Shown here one piece after another: positions 25,688 through 34,344 of a DNA stretch of 64,000 bases; the first letter of the stretch is position 1, and every line of letters begins with the position of its first letter. The translations under genes and the position numbers were made by a program. The stretch lies in assembly GCF_009831235.1 (NCBI RefSeq), contig NZ_WUUL01000012.1, positions 1 through 64,000 of the forward strand, read 5' to 3'. Origin of the DNA: Shimazuella alba (GTDB lineage: Bacteria > Bacillota > Bacilli > Thermoactinomycetales > Thermoactinomycetaceae). The notes under the pieces were generated by a model. The model was not told where the DNA came from. It did no database searches and was given only the letters and a program-made list of their open reading frames with translations.

Positions 25688-25732
25688 CCTCCTTAGGTGG
25701 ATTGTGCAACTTGCAATCTAACTTTAGGGAGG
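25688..25732 (+). promoter_or_regulatory. RBS-sequestering hairpin (translation attenuator)
   Basis: CCTCC at 25688-25692 can pair with the exporter ribosome site GGAGG at 25728-25732, with an inner stem GATTG (about 25699-25703) and CAATC (25714-25718). The same CCTCCTTA is also complementary to TAAGGAGG in the leader-peptide ribosome site (25620-25627), so two alternative folds compete. This is the design of erm-type antibiotic-induced attenuators. Confidence 0.6.
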
Positions 25733-25743
25733 AAAATTCAGAG

Positions 25744-26910
25744 ATGTATAATATTTGGAAACTATATTTGATTCGTTTTTTTCAAGGTTTTATTCCTGCT
25801 TATGTGATTGAACGTTTATTTTGGGAACAGCGTGGCATGGCTATACAACTCGTGATTTATACCGAAATCATCTATGCTATCACCATTTTGTTATTGGAAG
25901 TCCCAACCGGGATCTTATCCGATAGATGGGGTCGCAAAAAGATGCTTCTCGTCAGTGCCTTTTTAGCCTGTTTTGAGTTTCTTCTATTATTATATGCTAC
26001 GCAATTTTGGCATTTTGCCCTTGTTGTCATTTTTGCTGGCGTAAGTAACTCGTTTCTAAGTGGCACTGAAAATGCCTTTCTTTATGAATCGCTGCAACAA
26101 AATAAAAAAGAACACCTATTTGAAAAACATCTCGGGCTGTTGGAAGTGTGTCAAATTGTAGCAGCATTAATCGCCGCTCTTAGCGGTAGTTTATTAGCTA
26201 TTTATTTTTCTTTGGAATTCAACTATCAGATCTCTTTTCTCAGTATGGTAGCTGTCCTATGGTGCTCTTTCACCTTACAGGAACCTATTTATAAACAACA
26301 TACTGAGCCATTACCAAGTTTGTTCGATTATGTGAGACAATCTGTTTTCTTTTTTAGAAGCCATACTCATCTTTTCATGGTTGTTTTAACTGGAATCGTC
26401 ATCGGGGCCTCACTCAACTTTGTAGATGAATTTTGGCAGCTATACCTTAGTGAATTGAGTATTCCAATATCCCATTTTGGCTTATTCTCAGCTTGTTGCA
26501 TGCTGTTGCATATCCCTGGGAACTTGCTAGCACCGTTTTTACAAAAATACTACTCACAAACTTCCATTCTACTTAATATTCAAGTTATTTTTGTAATTGG
26601 ATTTACGTATATTGCTTTGATCCATCATTTCACTAGTTTACTAGTTATAGGTGTTATCTTCCTTGCTTCTGGTGTCGTTGTTCCAATCGTGACTGGTTAC
26701 ATGCATCATCAAATTCGAGCTGACATGCGCGCTACGATCGACTCATTTCAATCTTTGGGTCAATACGTAGCAATTATGGTGATCGGATTGGGATTTAGTT
26801 ACTTCACCAAAGATAACGATATATTTGGTGGTTTTGGTTTTATTGGTGGTATTTGTATGCTTTATTTCATTTATTTTTGTTTTATCTCTTGGAAAAATTC
26901 AAAAGAATAA
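25744..26910 (+). CDS. MFS drug-efflux-type transporter
   Basis: A 388-residue membrane protein with about twelve helices. The loop 2-3 signature is GILSDRWGRKKMLL (residues about 57-70), and SGTENAFLYESL lies in the loop region often seen in small drug exporters. Substrates cannot be told from sequence. I start at ATG 25744 because GGGAGG lies 11 bases upstream and falls inside the attenuator hairpin. The regulation by a leader peptide suggests that a ribosome-targeting drug induces it. A terminator follows at 26920. Confidence 0.8.
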   Translation: MYNIWKLYLIRFFQGFIPAYVIERLFWEQRGMAIQLVIYTEIIYAITILLLEVPTGILSDRWGRKKMLLVSAFLACFEFLLLLYATQFWHFALVVIFAGVSNSFLSGTENAFLYESLQQNKKEHLFEKHLGLLEVCQIVAALIAALSGSLLAIYFSLEFNYQISFLSMVAVLWCSFTLQEPIYKQHTEPLPSLFDYVRQSVFFFRSHTHLFMVVLTGIVIGASLNFVDEFWQLYLSELSIPISHFGLFSACCMLLHIPGNLLAPFLQKYYSQTSILLNIQVIFVIGFTYIALIHHFTSLLVIGVIFLASGVVVPIVTGYMHHQIRADMRATIDSFQSLGQYVAIMVIGLGFSYFTKDNDIFGGFGFIGGICMLYFIYFCFISWKNSKE

Positions 26911-26919
26911 AGAATACAT

Positions 26920-26945
26920 CCCTTTCAATATGAAAGGGCTTTTTC
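26920..26945 (+). terminator. Terminator of the MFS gene
   Basis: CCCTTTCA pairs with TGAAAGGG around a three-base loop, followed by CTTTTT. Confidence 0.8.
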
Positions 26946-26966
26946 CGTTTTAAATGTTGATTTTTA

Positions 26967-27015
26967 TATCATTTAATAATATATTATATTCAACGATATA
27001 TCATTAAATGATATA
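26967..27015 (+). promoter_or_regulatory. PadR-type operator region
   Basis: A perfect 8-1-8 palindrome ATATCATT-A-AATGATAT lies at 26999-27015, and a further half site ATATCATTTAAT lies at 26967-26978. It ends 19 bases before the PadR start codon, so autorepression is likely. Confidence 0.65.
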
Positions 27016-27034
27016 AATGATGAGGAGATTGATT

Positions 27035-27382
27035 ATGCCACGAGCAGATACCCTTGAAATGGGAGAACTTACGGATAGTGCGTATTATATTTTATTATCA
27101 CTATTAGAAGCGAAGCATGGCTATTCCATCATGAGATCAATCGAAGAGATGACTAGTGGCACTTTATCAATTGGCCCTGCTTCCATGTACACAACGATCA
27201 AAAAATTAGGGAAAGCAAACTTAATTAAAGAAATTAAAACAAAAGATACCCAAAACAAAAAAACTTATGTTGCAACCGAAAGTGGGATCTCCCTATTAAA
27301 GAAAGAGATTCAACGAAGGCGTGATATGGTAAGACATGCAGAAGAGATTTTTAAAACCAGCAAATGGAGTGACGCGAAATGA
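27035..27382 (+). CDS. PadR-family transcriptional regulator
   Basis: A 115-residue winged-helix repressor. YYILLSLLEAKHGYSIM and the recognition region GTLSIGPASMYTTIKKLGKANLI are typical, and the C-terminal dimer helix is short (subfamily 2). ATG 27035 is preceded by GAGGAG. Its end overlaps the DUF2812 gene by four bases (ATGA), a well known PadR-DUF2812 pair in Bacillota that often senses membrane stress or drugs. The palindrome upstream is its likely operator. Confidence 0.9.
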   Translation: MPRADTLEMGELTDSAYYILLSLLEAKHGYSIMRSIEEMTSGTLSIGPASMYTTIKKLGKANLIKEIKTKDTQNKKTYVATESGISLLKKEIQRRRDMVRHAEEIFKTSKWSDAK

Positions 27383-27924
27383 AAACTGTCAAATATGTGT
27401 ACAACAGTGGACTAGCATTCTCTGAAAAAAAAGATATGCAAAGATTTAGTCAATATGCTAAAGAAGGATGGTTTTTGGAATCCTTTGCCTATTTAGGATT
27501 TGGTTATAAACTACGTAAAGGAACATCAAAAGAACTCATCTATAATCTAGATTACCGAAAGGACGCAGATGAAGAGTACTTTCACTTTTTTGAGGCAGCA
27601 GGCTGGGCACTTGTTTGCTCATTTGGAAATGAAATACACATTTTCTCTGCTCCTGTTGGAACAAAACCGATTTATACAGACCAACCAACTCTTGAAGAGA
27701 AATACGAACTTGAAAAAAACAAAATGGGAAAATATGCATTACCTTTTTTCATCTCTTGTTGTGTATTTTTCCTGCTATATGCAGTTGGTTCAGGAACTTG
27801 GTTACCTTTATGGGCGAGTAATATTCTTCTTGTTCTCGGGACAATAACAATAATCCCTCTTATTTTCACTGGATTACCCTATCTTGCACACTGGAAAAAA
27901 TTAAATAAAGTTCGAAAATCATAG
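27379..27924 (+). CDS. DUF2812 membrane protein
   Basis: A 181-residue protein with a soluble N-terminal DUF2812 domain (KDMQRFSQYAKEGWFLESFAYLGFGYKLRKG) and two C-terminal transmembrane helices (about 116-170). The biochemical role is unknown. It is translationally coupled to the PadR regulator, and such pairs are often induced by envelope-active compounds. It is followed by a strong terminator. Confidence 0.85.
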   Translation: MKTVKYVYNSGLAFSEKKDMQRFSQYAKEGWFLESFAYLGFGYKLRKGTSKELIYNLDYRKDADEEYFHFFEAAGWALVCSFGNEIHIFSAPVGTKPIYTDQPTLEEKYELEKNKMGKYALPFFISCCVFFLLYAVGSGTWLPLWASNILLVLGTITIIPLIFTGLPYLAHWKKLNKVRKS

Positions 27925-27930
27925 TAGTTA

Positions 27931-27973
27931 AAAAGGATATCAAGTTGGAGATTATCCCCTTGATATCCTTTTT
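27931..27973. terminator. Bidirectional terminator
   Basis: AAAAGGATATCAAG pairs with CTTGATATCCTTTT around a 14-base loop. It separates the convergent DUF2812 and kinase genes. Confidence 0.85.
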
Positions 27974-27975
27974 CC

Positions 27976-28686
27976 TTAAAATGTCAATAAGTCACGTAGG
28001 CGTGTGAAAAACCTAGCAATATCTTCTTCTTGTTTGTATAATTTTTTCACAGTTTCTATCAGGAAAGTTGGTATTTTCATACCTTTTATATAAGAATAGA
28101 ACATATGGTAACCTTCTACCAAATGCTCCCATCGATTATCATTTCCAGATTTGCGATACTCGGAAACATCGATGATTTTGGCATGACCATCTTGAAAGAT
28201 GACATTTCCTAAATGTATGTCCCGTGGATTCAATCCCTTTTGTCTCGCATATTCCCGTGCTGCTTCTACTTCTTCTATTACTTCAGGATTAATCTCCACA
28301 CCCTGTTCCAGACATTGATAGAGTGTTGGACCTTTTTCATAAGATAGTTTTAAGAAATTTGGTCCTTTTTCATAGCAGACAGCATATGTCTTACAATCTT
28401 TTAACTGCTCATAGATGGAATACTCTACTTCACACTTGTGCACTGCTTGATCAACATAAATCTTATAGACAAATGTAGGTTCGGTTTCATGCTGTACCAC
28501 CACTGCATCTGTTCCTACACCAATTATCTGAAAAGTGCCGGGGATGTGTAAAACAGTTACCTCTTGTGAATCGACCTTCTTTTCTAATTTAATTGTGCTT
28601 AATTCATTGCTAATTGTGGATCTTTTTAAAGGGTCAGATTCAATACTAATTTTTATTCTCCCCTTTGATTTGAAATTGCATGGCAT
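27976..28686 (-). CDS. Small serine/threonine kinase-like protein
   Basis: A 236-residue kinase-fold protein. The ATP Lys is in TFVYKIYVDQ, the catalytic loop reads LNPRDIHLGNVIF (Asp and Asn present) and the metal Asp is in AKIIDVSEY, so it should be active. The N-terminal 40 residues are variable. The RDIHLGN loop is nearer to RIO/ABC1-like kinases than to the two YrzF-like proteins of this window. AGGGTGG lies just upstream of ATG 28686. The target is unknown. Confidence 0.75.
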   Translation of the reverse strand: MPCNFKSKGRIKISIESDPLKRSTISNELSTIKLEKKVDSQEVTVLHIPGTFQIIGVGTDAVVVQHETEPTFVYKIYVDQAVHKCEVEYSIYEQLKDCKTYAVCYEKGPNFLKLSYEKGPTLYQCLEQGVEINPEVIEEVEAAREYARQKGLNPRDIHLGNVIFQDGHAKIIDVSEYRKSGNDNRWEHLVEGYHMFYSYIKGMKIPTFLIETVKKLYKQEEDIARFFTRLRDLLTF

Positions 28687-28803
28687 CTGCCACCCTGATT
28701 AAGATTTTGTATTTAGAATTAGTACTACTTTATCATACCATGAAGGAAACAAATAGTAGAGAAATCTATGCTCTGTTCAAATACTCGTCAAAGAGGTGAA
28801 AAT

Positions 28804-29361
28804 ATGTTCTCTGATATCCGTATTGTGATAGGCACAAATCACTATCACAATAACCCTGGTTGGATCCATACCCAGAAAGAGGAACTAAATTTACTAGATC
28901 GGAATAACTGGATACAACAGTATACACCTAATAGCATTTCAGCCATCTTAGCAGAACATGTTTGGGAACATTTAACCTATTCAGAAGGTGTGCTTGCTGC
29001 AAAGGTTTGTTTTGAATTTTTAAAACCACAGGGTTATATTCGCTGTGCAGTACCAGATGGTTTCTTCCCTAACAAAGACTATCAAAAAGTCATTCAAATA
29101 GGTGGACCTGGTCCGAAAAACCATCCTGCTTTCACTCACCAAATCGTCCATAATTATAAAACATTAACAGAAATGTTCCAAGAGGCAGGATTTCAAATAA
29201 CGTTATTGGAATATTGCGATGAGAATGGAGAGTTTCACTTCATCCCTTGGAACGCAAGAGATGGATTCATATATCGCTCTTTCCGTTATGACCATAGAAA
29301 CAAAAATGGAGAATTGCATTTTGCATCACTAATATTAGATGCCTTTAAACCATTTTCATAG
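28804..29361 (+). CDS. SAM-dependent methyltransferase-like protein
   Basis: A 185-residue protein. ISAILAEHVWEHLTYSEGV and the later FLKPQGYIRCAVPDG are the motif II/III region of class I methyltransferases. The N-terminal glycine-rich SAM loop is not obvious (GTNHYHNNPGW replaces it), so this belongs to a short subgroup of uncertain activity. AGAGGTG precedes ATG 28804; the frame also opens at 28768 without a ribosome site. It converges with the MBL gene. Confidence 0.65.
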   Translation: MFSDIRIVIGTNHYHNNPGWIHTQKEELNLLDRNNWIQQYTPNSISAILAEHVWEHLTYSEGVLAAKVCFEFLKPQGYIRCAVPDGFFPNKDYQKVIQIGGPGPKNHPAFTHQIVHNYKTLTEMFQEAGFQITLLEYCDENGEFHFIPWNARDGFIYRSFRYDHRNKNGELHFASLILDAFKPFS

Positions 29362-29365
29362 ACAG

Positions 29366-30127
29366 TTAAATCATTACTTTCCAACCGTCTCTCCCAAAAA
29401 AGACACCTTCTGGCAATACTCTCTTGGAAATATCAATATCATGTGACATATGTGTCAATATCATTTTCTGAGGCATTACCATCTCTTTTACTTGAAGTGC
29501 TTCTCTGACATCGTATATGGATCTTTTATGTTGATGAGGATAGTCAGATACATCCCAATAGGAAGCTCCTAAAATCAACAAATCTAAATGGTAAAAGGGT
29601 TTCAATTGGTCAGATGTCATACAGATGACATCTGATACATACGACCATTGGCGGTCTTTACTAGTAAATTTGATGCCGTATGAAGTTCCATTATTTCCAT
29701 GATTGACCAAGTGAAAAGAAATAAACATATCATCCAAAACCACATGGTCTTTTGGCAGAAAATAAACGTTTCGCGAAGAATTAAGATAGGGATACTTTTG
29801 TTTCACTTCGTCCAGCACATTTTGGGGACTTATGATAGTTAATTTTGATTTTTGCCAAAAGCATAAATCAGCAAGATCACCTAATCCAGCAATATGGTCA
29901 TTATGTGCATGGGTAAGCAGTAAGATTTTAGGTATCGAAAGGTTGCAATCAATAAATTGTTGACGAAAATCCGGAGATACATCTACCAAGATATTTGTTC
30001 GAGAATGCAAAAATATACTAGGCCTACTCCTCTTATTTTGAGGACTTCTACAAACTGCACAATCACATAACATCCGTGGGACTCCTTGAGCATCACTTGT
30101 GCCTAAAAATTGTATCATTGTTTTCAA
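29366..30127 (-). CDS. MBL-fold metallohydrolase, PhnP-like
   Basis: A 253-residue beta-lactamase-fold hydrolase. The metal site motif is LLTHAHNDHIAGL, followed by further ligands near VSDV and LTHMSHDID. GTSDAQGVPRMLCDCAVC places Cys residues where PhnP-like cyclic phosphodiesterases bind a structural zinc. No phosphonate operon is nearby, so the substrate may be another cyclic phosphate or nucleotide. The frame starts at TTG 30127 with AGGAG nine bases upstream; ATG 30118 is an alternative. Confidence 0.8.
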   Translation of the reverse strand: MKTMIQFLGTSDAQGVPRMLCDCAVCRSPQNKRSRPSIFLHSRTNILVDVSPDFRQQFIDCNLSIPKILLLTHAHNDHIAGLGDLADLCFWQKSKLTIISPQNVLDEVKQKYPYLNSSRNVYFLPKDHVVLDDMFISFHLVNHGNNGTSYGIKFTSKDRQWSYVSDVICMTSDQLKPFYHLDLLILGASYWDVSDYPHQHKRSIYDVREALQVKEMVMPQKMILTHMSHDIDISKRVLPEGVFFGRDGWKVMI

Positions 30128-30173
30128 ACCTATCTTCTCCTAACGAAACTTATCTAGAAAGGTGTATTTGAAT

Positions 30174-30734
30174 ATGAATGATTTTTTAAATATTCACTAT
30201 TTAAAACGTGGCAATGCTCGTCAGCAAAAAGTATATGATCTCTTACAGAAGACGCAAATAATGAAAAAGCTCCGTATTTATCAACCGATACTTGTTGGTA
30301 CTATCCCTATCGGTATTGATCTTGAATCAAGCGATTTGGACATCATTTGTGAAGTGAAAAATGAAATTGCTTTTCAAAAACACCTTCAAGCCATGTTTAG
30401 ATCCTACCCATGTTTTTGTCAAAAAAAGAAAGCCAATTATGTGGTTGCTACATTTAACTACAAGGATACAAAGATTGAGATATTCGGTCAAAATATTCCT
30501 ACGATTAAACAAAATGGATATCGACATATGTTGATCGAACATCGCTTATTGACAATCCTAGGACCAACATTTAAAAGCAATCTAAAAAACTTAAAAAAGA
30601 ATGGTTTGAAGACCGAACCAGCATTTATTAAATTATTAAATATAGATGGAGATCCCTATAAAGAATTATTACTCCTAGACAATCTCACTAATATCGAGTT
30701 ACAAATCAGATTCTCACATCTTATACCATCCTAA
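30174..30734 (+). CDS. DUF4269 nucleotidyltransferase-fold protein
   Basis: About 186 residues. The opening INDF-like MNDFLNIHYLKRGNARQQKVY and the core VGTIPIGIDLESSDLDIICEV match DUF4269. GT...SSDLDI is the GS-x-DxD nucleotidyltransferase signature, so it probably binds a nucleotide and metal. The function is unknown. The start could be ATG 30174 or TTG 30168, as AAAGG lies 11 or 5 bases upstream. It stands alone. Confidence 0.75.
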   Translation: MNDFLNIHYLKRGNARQQKVYDLLQKTQIMKKLRIYQPILVGTIPIGIDLESSDLDIICEVKNEIAFQKHLQAMFRSYPCFCQKKKANYVVATFNYKDTKIEIFGQNIPTIKQNGYRHMLIEHRLLTILGPTFKSNLKNLKKNGLKTEPAFIKLLNIDGDPYKELLLLDNLTNIELQIRFSHLIPS

Positions 30735-30832
30735 AAGAGTGGATAGAGTATTTGCTCCGAATACAACAAAAAACAAAACCAACTCAGAATATTAATCCTA
30801 GATAATGAATTCTTTGTGCATTTGCTTCGAAC

Positions 30833-31381
30833 TTAACCAATATCCTTGTCCCCTTTGACGAAAAGCCATTGAATCGCTTGTATGATATTTGAGGCAACAT
30901 AGTCTGGTTTAATGGTTTTCCATTTGTGACGATATTTCCCTAATGCTTCTTCACCTGCACCTGTTAACACAAGTATTTTATAACACCCTGCATCCTGTGC
31001 AGCCACCATATCTGACCAGCGATCTCCAATCACGACACACTTACTCAAATCTAATTGATGATCCTGTGCAGCCTGATAAAGCAATCCAGGTAATGGTTTT
31101 CGACAAGAACAGCCATCTTTGTGGGAATGTGGACACAGATAAACTCCATCAAAGCCAAAAGATAACATTTCCTCATGGAATGATTCTACGGTCTCTTCTC
31201 CTTTTGCTATCCCTGGTTGATTGGTAAACGAGAAGATCTTTACTCCGAAATCTTTTAAGAGAGCTATTCTTTCTTTAACTAACGGATATAAGTGAAACTC
31301 TCCAGGATATTGCACTTCACAATCTCCCCCAATTGTTCCATCTCTATCCAAAAAAACTGCCATAGTATGAAAAATTCCCAC
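30833..31381 (-). CDS. HAD-IIIA family phosphatase (GmhB/histidinol-phosphatase-like)
   Basis: A 182-residue phosphatase. Motif I is FLDRDGTIGG with nucleophile and acid Asp, motif II is SFTNQPGIAKG, and motif III/IV is VVIGDRWSDMVAAQDAG. CPHSHKDGCSCRKP is the zinc-binding loop of the GmhB/HisB-N group. It probably removes phosphate from a sugar bisphosphate or similar. GTG 31381 has GGAGG nine bases upstream; the frame is open to 31450 but lacks a site there. It is monocistronic. Confidence 0.8.
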   Translation of the reverse strand: MGIFHTMAVFLDRDGTIGGDCEVQYPGEFHLYPLVKERIALLKDFGVKIFSFTNQPGIAKGEETVESFHEEMLSFGFDGVYLCPHSHKDGCSCRKPLPGLLYQAAQDHQLDLSKCVVIGDRWSDMVAAQDAGCYKILVLTGAGEEALGKYRHKWKTIKPDYVASNIIQAIQWLFVKGDKDIG

Positions 31382-31458
31382 AACTCGAGTCCTCCTTTTG
31401 TTAAATATGAATTCAAATTCTAATAAAAGCAAAAATGCGATATATTTCATTCACTTGA

Positions 31459-31492
31459 TAAAAAACTACTTCCTTCTTTAGGAAGCAGTTTC
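31459..31492 (-). terminator. Minus-strand terminator with no obvious gene before it
   Basis: ACTGCTTCCT pairs with AGGAAGTAGT (one wobble), followed on the minus strand by six T. It lies upstream of the HAD gene, so it would end a transcript coming from the gene-poor 31.5-32.3 kb region. Confidence 0.7.
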
Positions 31493-31643
31493 TAGAAGAA
31501 CTGATCAAATTTAATGAATAAATTCTTGCTCTACAGATCTATTCGTGAGTGCAACTTTCTTCCTCGTTTAATCTTAGAAATCTTATGGAAAGAGGGATAC
31601 CGAAATCGGCACAAAAAACATCTTTTATTCTAGCATGAGGTGA

Positions 31644-31742
31644 TTGGAAGTACATTCTGAGGAAGTTGATAGTGTAGAACTTCAAGCAGAGCCATCTGTA
31701 TCCACTAGATCAGCAATACAATCTCTTGTTTGGGTAAATTAA
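31644..31742 (+). CDS. Possible 32-residue peptide
   Basis: A short frame starting at TTG 31644 with GAGGTG directly upstream encodes an acidic first half (MEVHSEEVDSVELQAEP) and a neutral Ser-rich second half ending LVWVN. The layout recalls a ribosomal peptide precursor with a leader and core. No modifying enzyme lies nearby and the start is non-ATG with tight spacing, so confidence is low. Confidence 0.3.
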   Translation: MEVHSEEVDSVELQAEPSVSTRSAIQSLVWVN

Positions 31743-32345
31743 GTTCCCCATGGCTCGATATCTTTCAAACATTCTCATCCTTTCGTTAATTCCCTTCCAG
31801 ATTATACTATATGGTATGCACTTATCAACGCTACATCACCTATTTTTTGCGTTTATATATAATAAATATGTTCTGTCCTACCTAAGGGAGAAATTTAGTG
31901 TATGAATGGTTTGCGTAAGAAAAACAAAGCTGCTTTAAACACCAATTAGGTCAACATGCCAATACAATCTAAGAATAGAAAGAAATCCTAATACTGTACT
32001 CATAAAAAAATGGCAGTTTCTATCATCTGCTTATAAGATAATTGTTTCATTTGAGGCTTCAAGCAGTTAGGCTTTGGCTTCTCATCTTCCATGCGACAAT
32101 AACTCCAGTATCACGGTGAGGATGTGTACTTATTTATTATATACAATCTTAATGACCTAGTAAAACCTGCCAACAAGCGTAGTCTACTTATATCTAAACG
32201 AGATTGCAAAAAACTCCTGATACTGACTCTTTAGAAACTATTTCTTTATTTGAATTTTCGCTATAATTGAACTGAACAGCAGCATTTCTATTATAGAAAA
32301 ATCACAAAAACTGGTAATCATAATTTATGATGAGGAGCGATTAAT
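31743..32345. other. Gene-poor spacer
   Basis: No convincing gene. A TATAAT-like stretch at about 31857-31862 is followed by AAGGGAG and a 15-codon frame (MNGLRKKNKAALNTN) near 31902, too weak to call. The last bases carry GAGGAG for the peptidase gene. Confidence 0.5.
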
Positions 32346-33392
32346 TTGATCAATCTAAAAAAATGTTTATCCATTTTTAGTATTTTGATTATTTGTGCTG
32401 TAATTGCGTTTCAAACTCCCTTCAGCTATGCCTCTGAGAATTCCGATCCTAAACCTAAATCAAGTGAGTTTCAACTTATAATCCAAAATGCTAAACAAAT
32501 TCCAACAAAATACAGGCAACAATTAACCCAAGAATTTTATCGAGTTTATCCTCTACTAGTAAATAAATTTAATAAAAACGCACCAAAAACAATATATTTA
32601 AAAGTTGACAATAAAACCGAGTATGGTGCATATGTAATAGGTCATACCATTTCCATCAATTACAAAGCAATTCAAATTGATTTAGACGCAGGAAATCTTG
32701 GTATAATGATTCATGAACTGACTCATATTGTGCAAGATGGATACCAAGGAGATGTTCCCTCCTGGATTGTCGAAGGAATGGCTGATTACGCTGTCCTCCT
32801 TTATGGAACAGAGAAAACAGATGTCTCTTTACCGAAGGCTTCTGAAGTAAAGTCTGGAAAAAAATATTTAGAGAAAGAAAGTTATCGTCATGTAACACGT
32901 TTTCTACTTTGGGTAAAGACACACAGACGGGCTACCATTTTTGAAGACATTAATGCTGCAGCAATGGCTGGAACTTATAAGGAATCATTGTTTAAAAAAT
33001 GGACTGGACAAACACTGGAACAACTTACACAAGCTTATGCTAAAAATCCAGGATCCTTTGAAGAGAATAGCCAGTGTTTTGCCCAACGAAATGATTGTCC
33101 TGATGTAGTCCCAATTGAAATATACCATCAAGTCAAAATAAGTAAAGGTAAAGCGGTAAATCTTCGATCAAAACCTTTCAAAGAAGCAAAAACAGTAGGC
33201 TCTATTAAAAATGGTGAAATTGTAACAATTAAATGTCAAACAACTGGCGATCTAGTAGGCAAAAGTTCTAAAAAAACGAAACTGTGGAGCCATGTGCAAA
33301 TCGGAAATAAGAAAGGTTACCTATCCCATATCTACCTTCCAGATATAAATAAAACCAATATAAAAGATATTCCTGCATGTAAAAAGAAATAA
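32346..33392 (+). CDS. Secreted basic-secretory-protein-like metallopeptidase with SH3b domain
   Basis: A 348-residue exported protein. Residues 1-30 are a signal peptide (hydrophobic core then SYASEN). The peptidase domain has the zinc motif HELTH (His123, Glu124, His127) and the third-ligand region WIVEGMADYAV, as in plant-like basic secretory proteins and MA clan peptidases. Residues about 255-330 form a bacterial SH3 domain (KAVNLRSKPFKEAKTVGSIKNGEIV), which probably anchors the enzyme to the cell wall. Start TTG 32346 has GAGGAG eight bases upstream. A terminator follows. Confidence 0.85.
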   Translation: MINLKKCLSIFSILIICAVIAFQTPFSYASENSDPKPKSSEFQLIIQNAKQIPTKYRQQLTQEFYRVYPLLVNKFNKNAPKTIYLKVDNKTEYGAYVIGHTISINYKAIQIDLDAGNLGIMIHELTHIVQDGYQGDVPSWIVEGMADYAVLLYGTEKTDVSLPKASEVKSGKKYLEKESYRHVTRFLLWVKTHRRATIFEDINAAAMAGTYKESLFKKWTGQTLEQLTQAYAKNPGSFEENSQCFAQRNDCPDVVPIEIYHQVKISKGKAVNLRSKPFKEAKTVGSIKNGEIVTIKCQTTGDLVGKSSKKTKLWSHVQIGNKKGYLSHIYLPDINKTNIKDIPACKKK

Positions 33393-33409
33393 CAATTCCA
33401 AATTTAGCC

Positions 33410-33448
33410 AACCCGATTTCAACAGTATTTGCTGAAATCGGGTTTTTT
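33410..33448 (+). terminator. Terminator of the secreted peptidase gene
   Basis: AACCCGATTTCA pairs with TGAAATCGGGTT around an 11-base loop, then TTTTT. Confidence 0.9.
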
Positions 33449-33449
33449 A

Positions 33450-33551
33450 TCAAAAAAACTTACTGATAAACGACAAACCCATCACAACTGCAATGACAAC
33501 ACATGTCCAAAACAGCATAGTATCTTGTTTTTCAAATTGATTTTTCTTCAT
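33450..33551 (-). CDS. 33-residue single-pass membrane protein
   Basis: A polar start (MKKNQFEKQDT) is followed by one strong transmembrane helix (LFWTCVVIAVVMGLSFI) and a basic, aromatic end (SKFF). The ATG at 33551 has AGGTG eight bases upstream and a TATAAT with a TTTGTA -35 sixteen bases before it. These three signals together make a real small gene likely. The function is unknown. The upstream 33552-33856 spacer shows only this promoter. Confidence 0.6.
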   Translation of the reverse strand: MKKNQFEKQDTMLFWTCVVIAVVMGLSFISKFF

Positions 33552-33856
33552 CTTTGTCACACCTATTATAATGAATTTTCATTCCTTACAAATATAGAAT
33601 ACATCTCTAATTGATACAGCTTAATAAATAGCATGAGATATCTTCTTTCTGGAAAGATTTCCATTGGAAATTCATCTTTAAAGTAGTTTATAGAAAGAAA
33701 GCCCATAAAACTGTAATTTTGATCAACAGACATAAAATGATGATTTTATATCTATGCTTTTAAATCAAATATAACTAATTTTTCATATTTTAACAATTAA
33801 TTCACTAGACAGTTTTCCAATTTTTGTTATATTATACATAAAAGGGAGTGTGTAAT

Positions 33857-34309
33857 GTGCAAAAAATTAACCCCTGTCTGTGGTTTAACTATCAAGCAGA
33901 AGAAGCTGTTCATTTTTATCTTTCTATTTTTAAAAACTCCAAAATAGTAAATACCAGTTACTATCCAGAAAAAAAAGCTACAGCAAATAAAACCGTTATG
34001 AGCATTACATTTGAACTAGATGGAAATACCTTTATTGCGTTTAATGGAGGACCGCATTTCACATTTAGCCCTGCTGTCTCTTTTTATGTAAATTGTTATT
34101 CTCAAAAAGAAGTAGATGAACTGTGGGAACGACTTTCTGATGGAGGAAAAAAAGGAGAATGTGGTCGGCTAGAAGATAAATTTGGAGTTACATGGCAGAT
34201 TGCTCCTATAGAATTAATAGAAAAATTAAATGATCCTGATCCCCAGAAGGCATATCGAACGATGAAATCTATACTGAGAATGGGCAAAATTGAGATTGAT
34301 CGGTTATAA
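33857..34309 (+). CDS. VOC-family PhnB-like protein
   Basis: About 150 residues. NPCLWFNYQAEEAVHFYLSIF opens a PhnB-type (3-dmu-9) fold, and FNGGPHFTFSPAVSFYVNC and DKFGVTWQIAP are family core motifs. The C-terminal DPDPQKAYRTMKSILRM matches the conserved last helix. The function is unknown, with no full metal triad. GTG 33857 has AAGGGAG eight bases upstream. It belongs to a different VOC subgroup from the one at 23830. Confidence 0.85.
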   Translation: MQKINPCLWFNYQAEEAVHFYLSIFKNSKIVNTSYYPEKKATANKTVMSITFELDGNTFIAFNGGPHFTFSPAVSFYVNCYSQKEVDELWERLSDGGKKGECGRLEDKFGVTWQIAPIELIEKLNDPDPQKAYRTMKSILRMGKIEIDRL

Positions 34310-34312
34310 CAC

Positions 34313-34344
34313 AAAACTGCGACCACATCAAAGTCGCAGTTTTT
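34313..34344 (+). terminator. Terminator of the VOC gene
   Basis: AAAACTGCGAC pairs with GTCGCAGTTTT around a nine-base loop, followed by T. The rest of the spacer to 34718 holds no gene. Confidence 0.85.
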
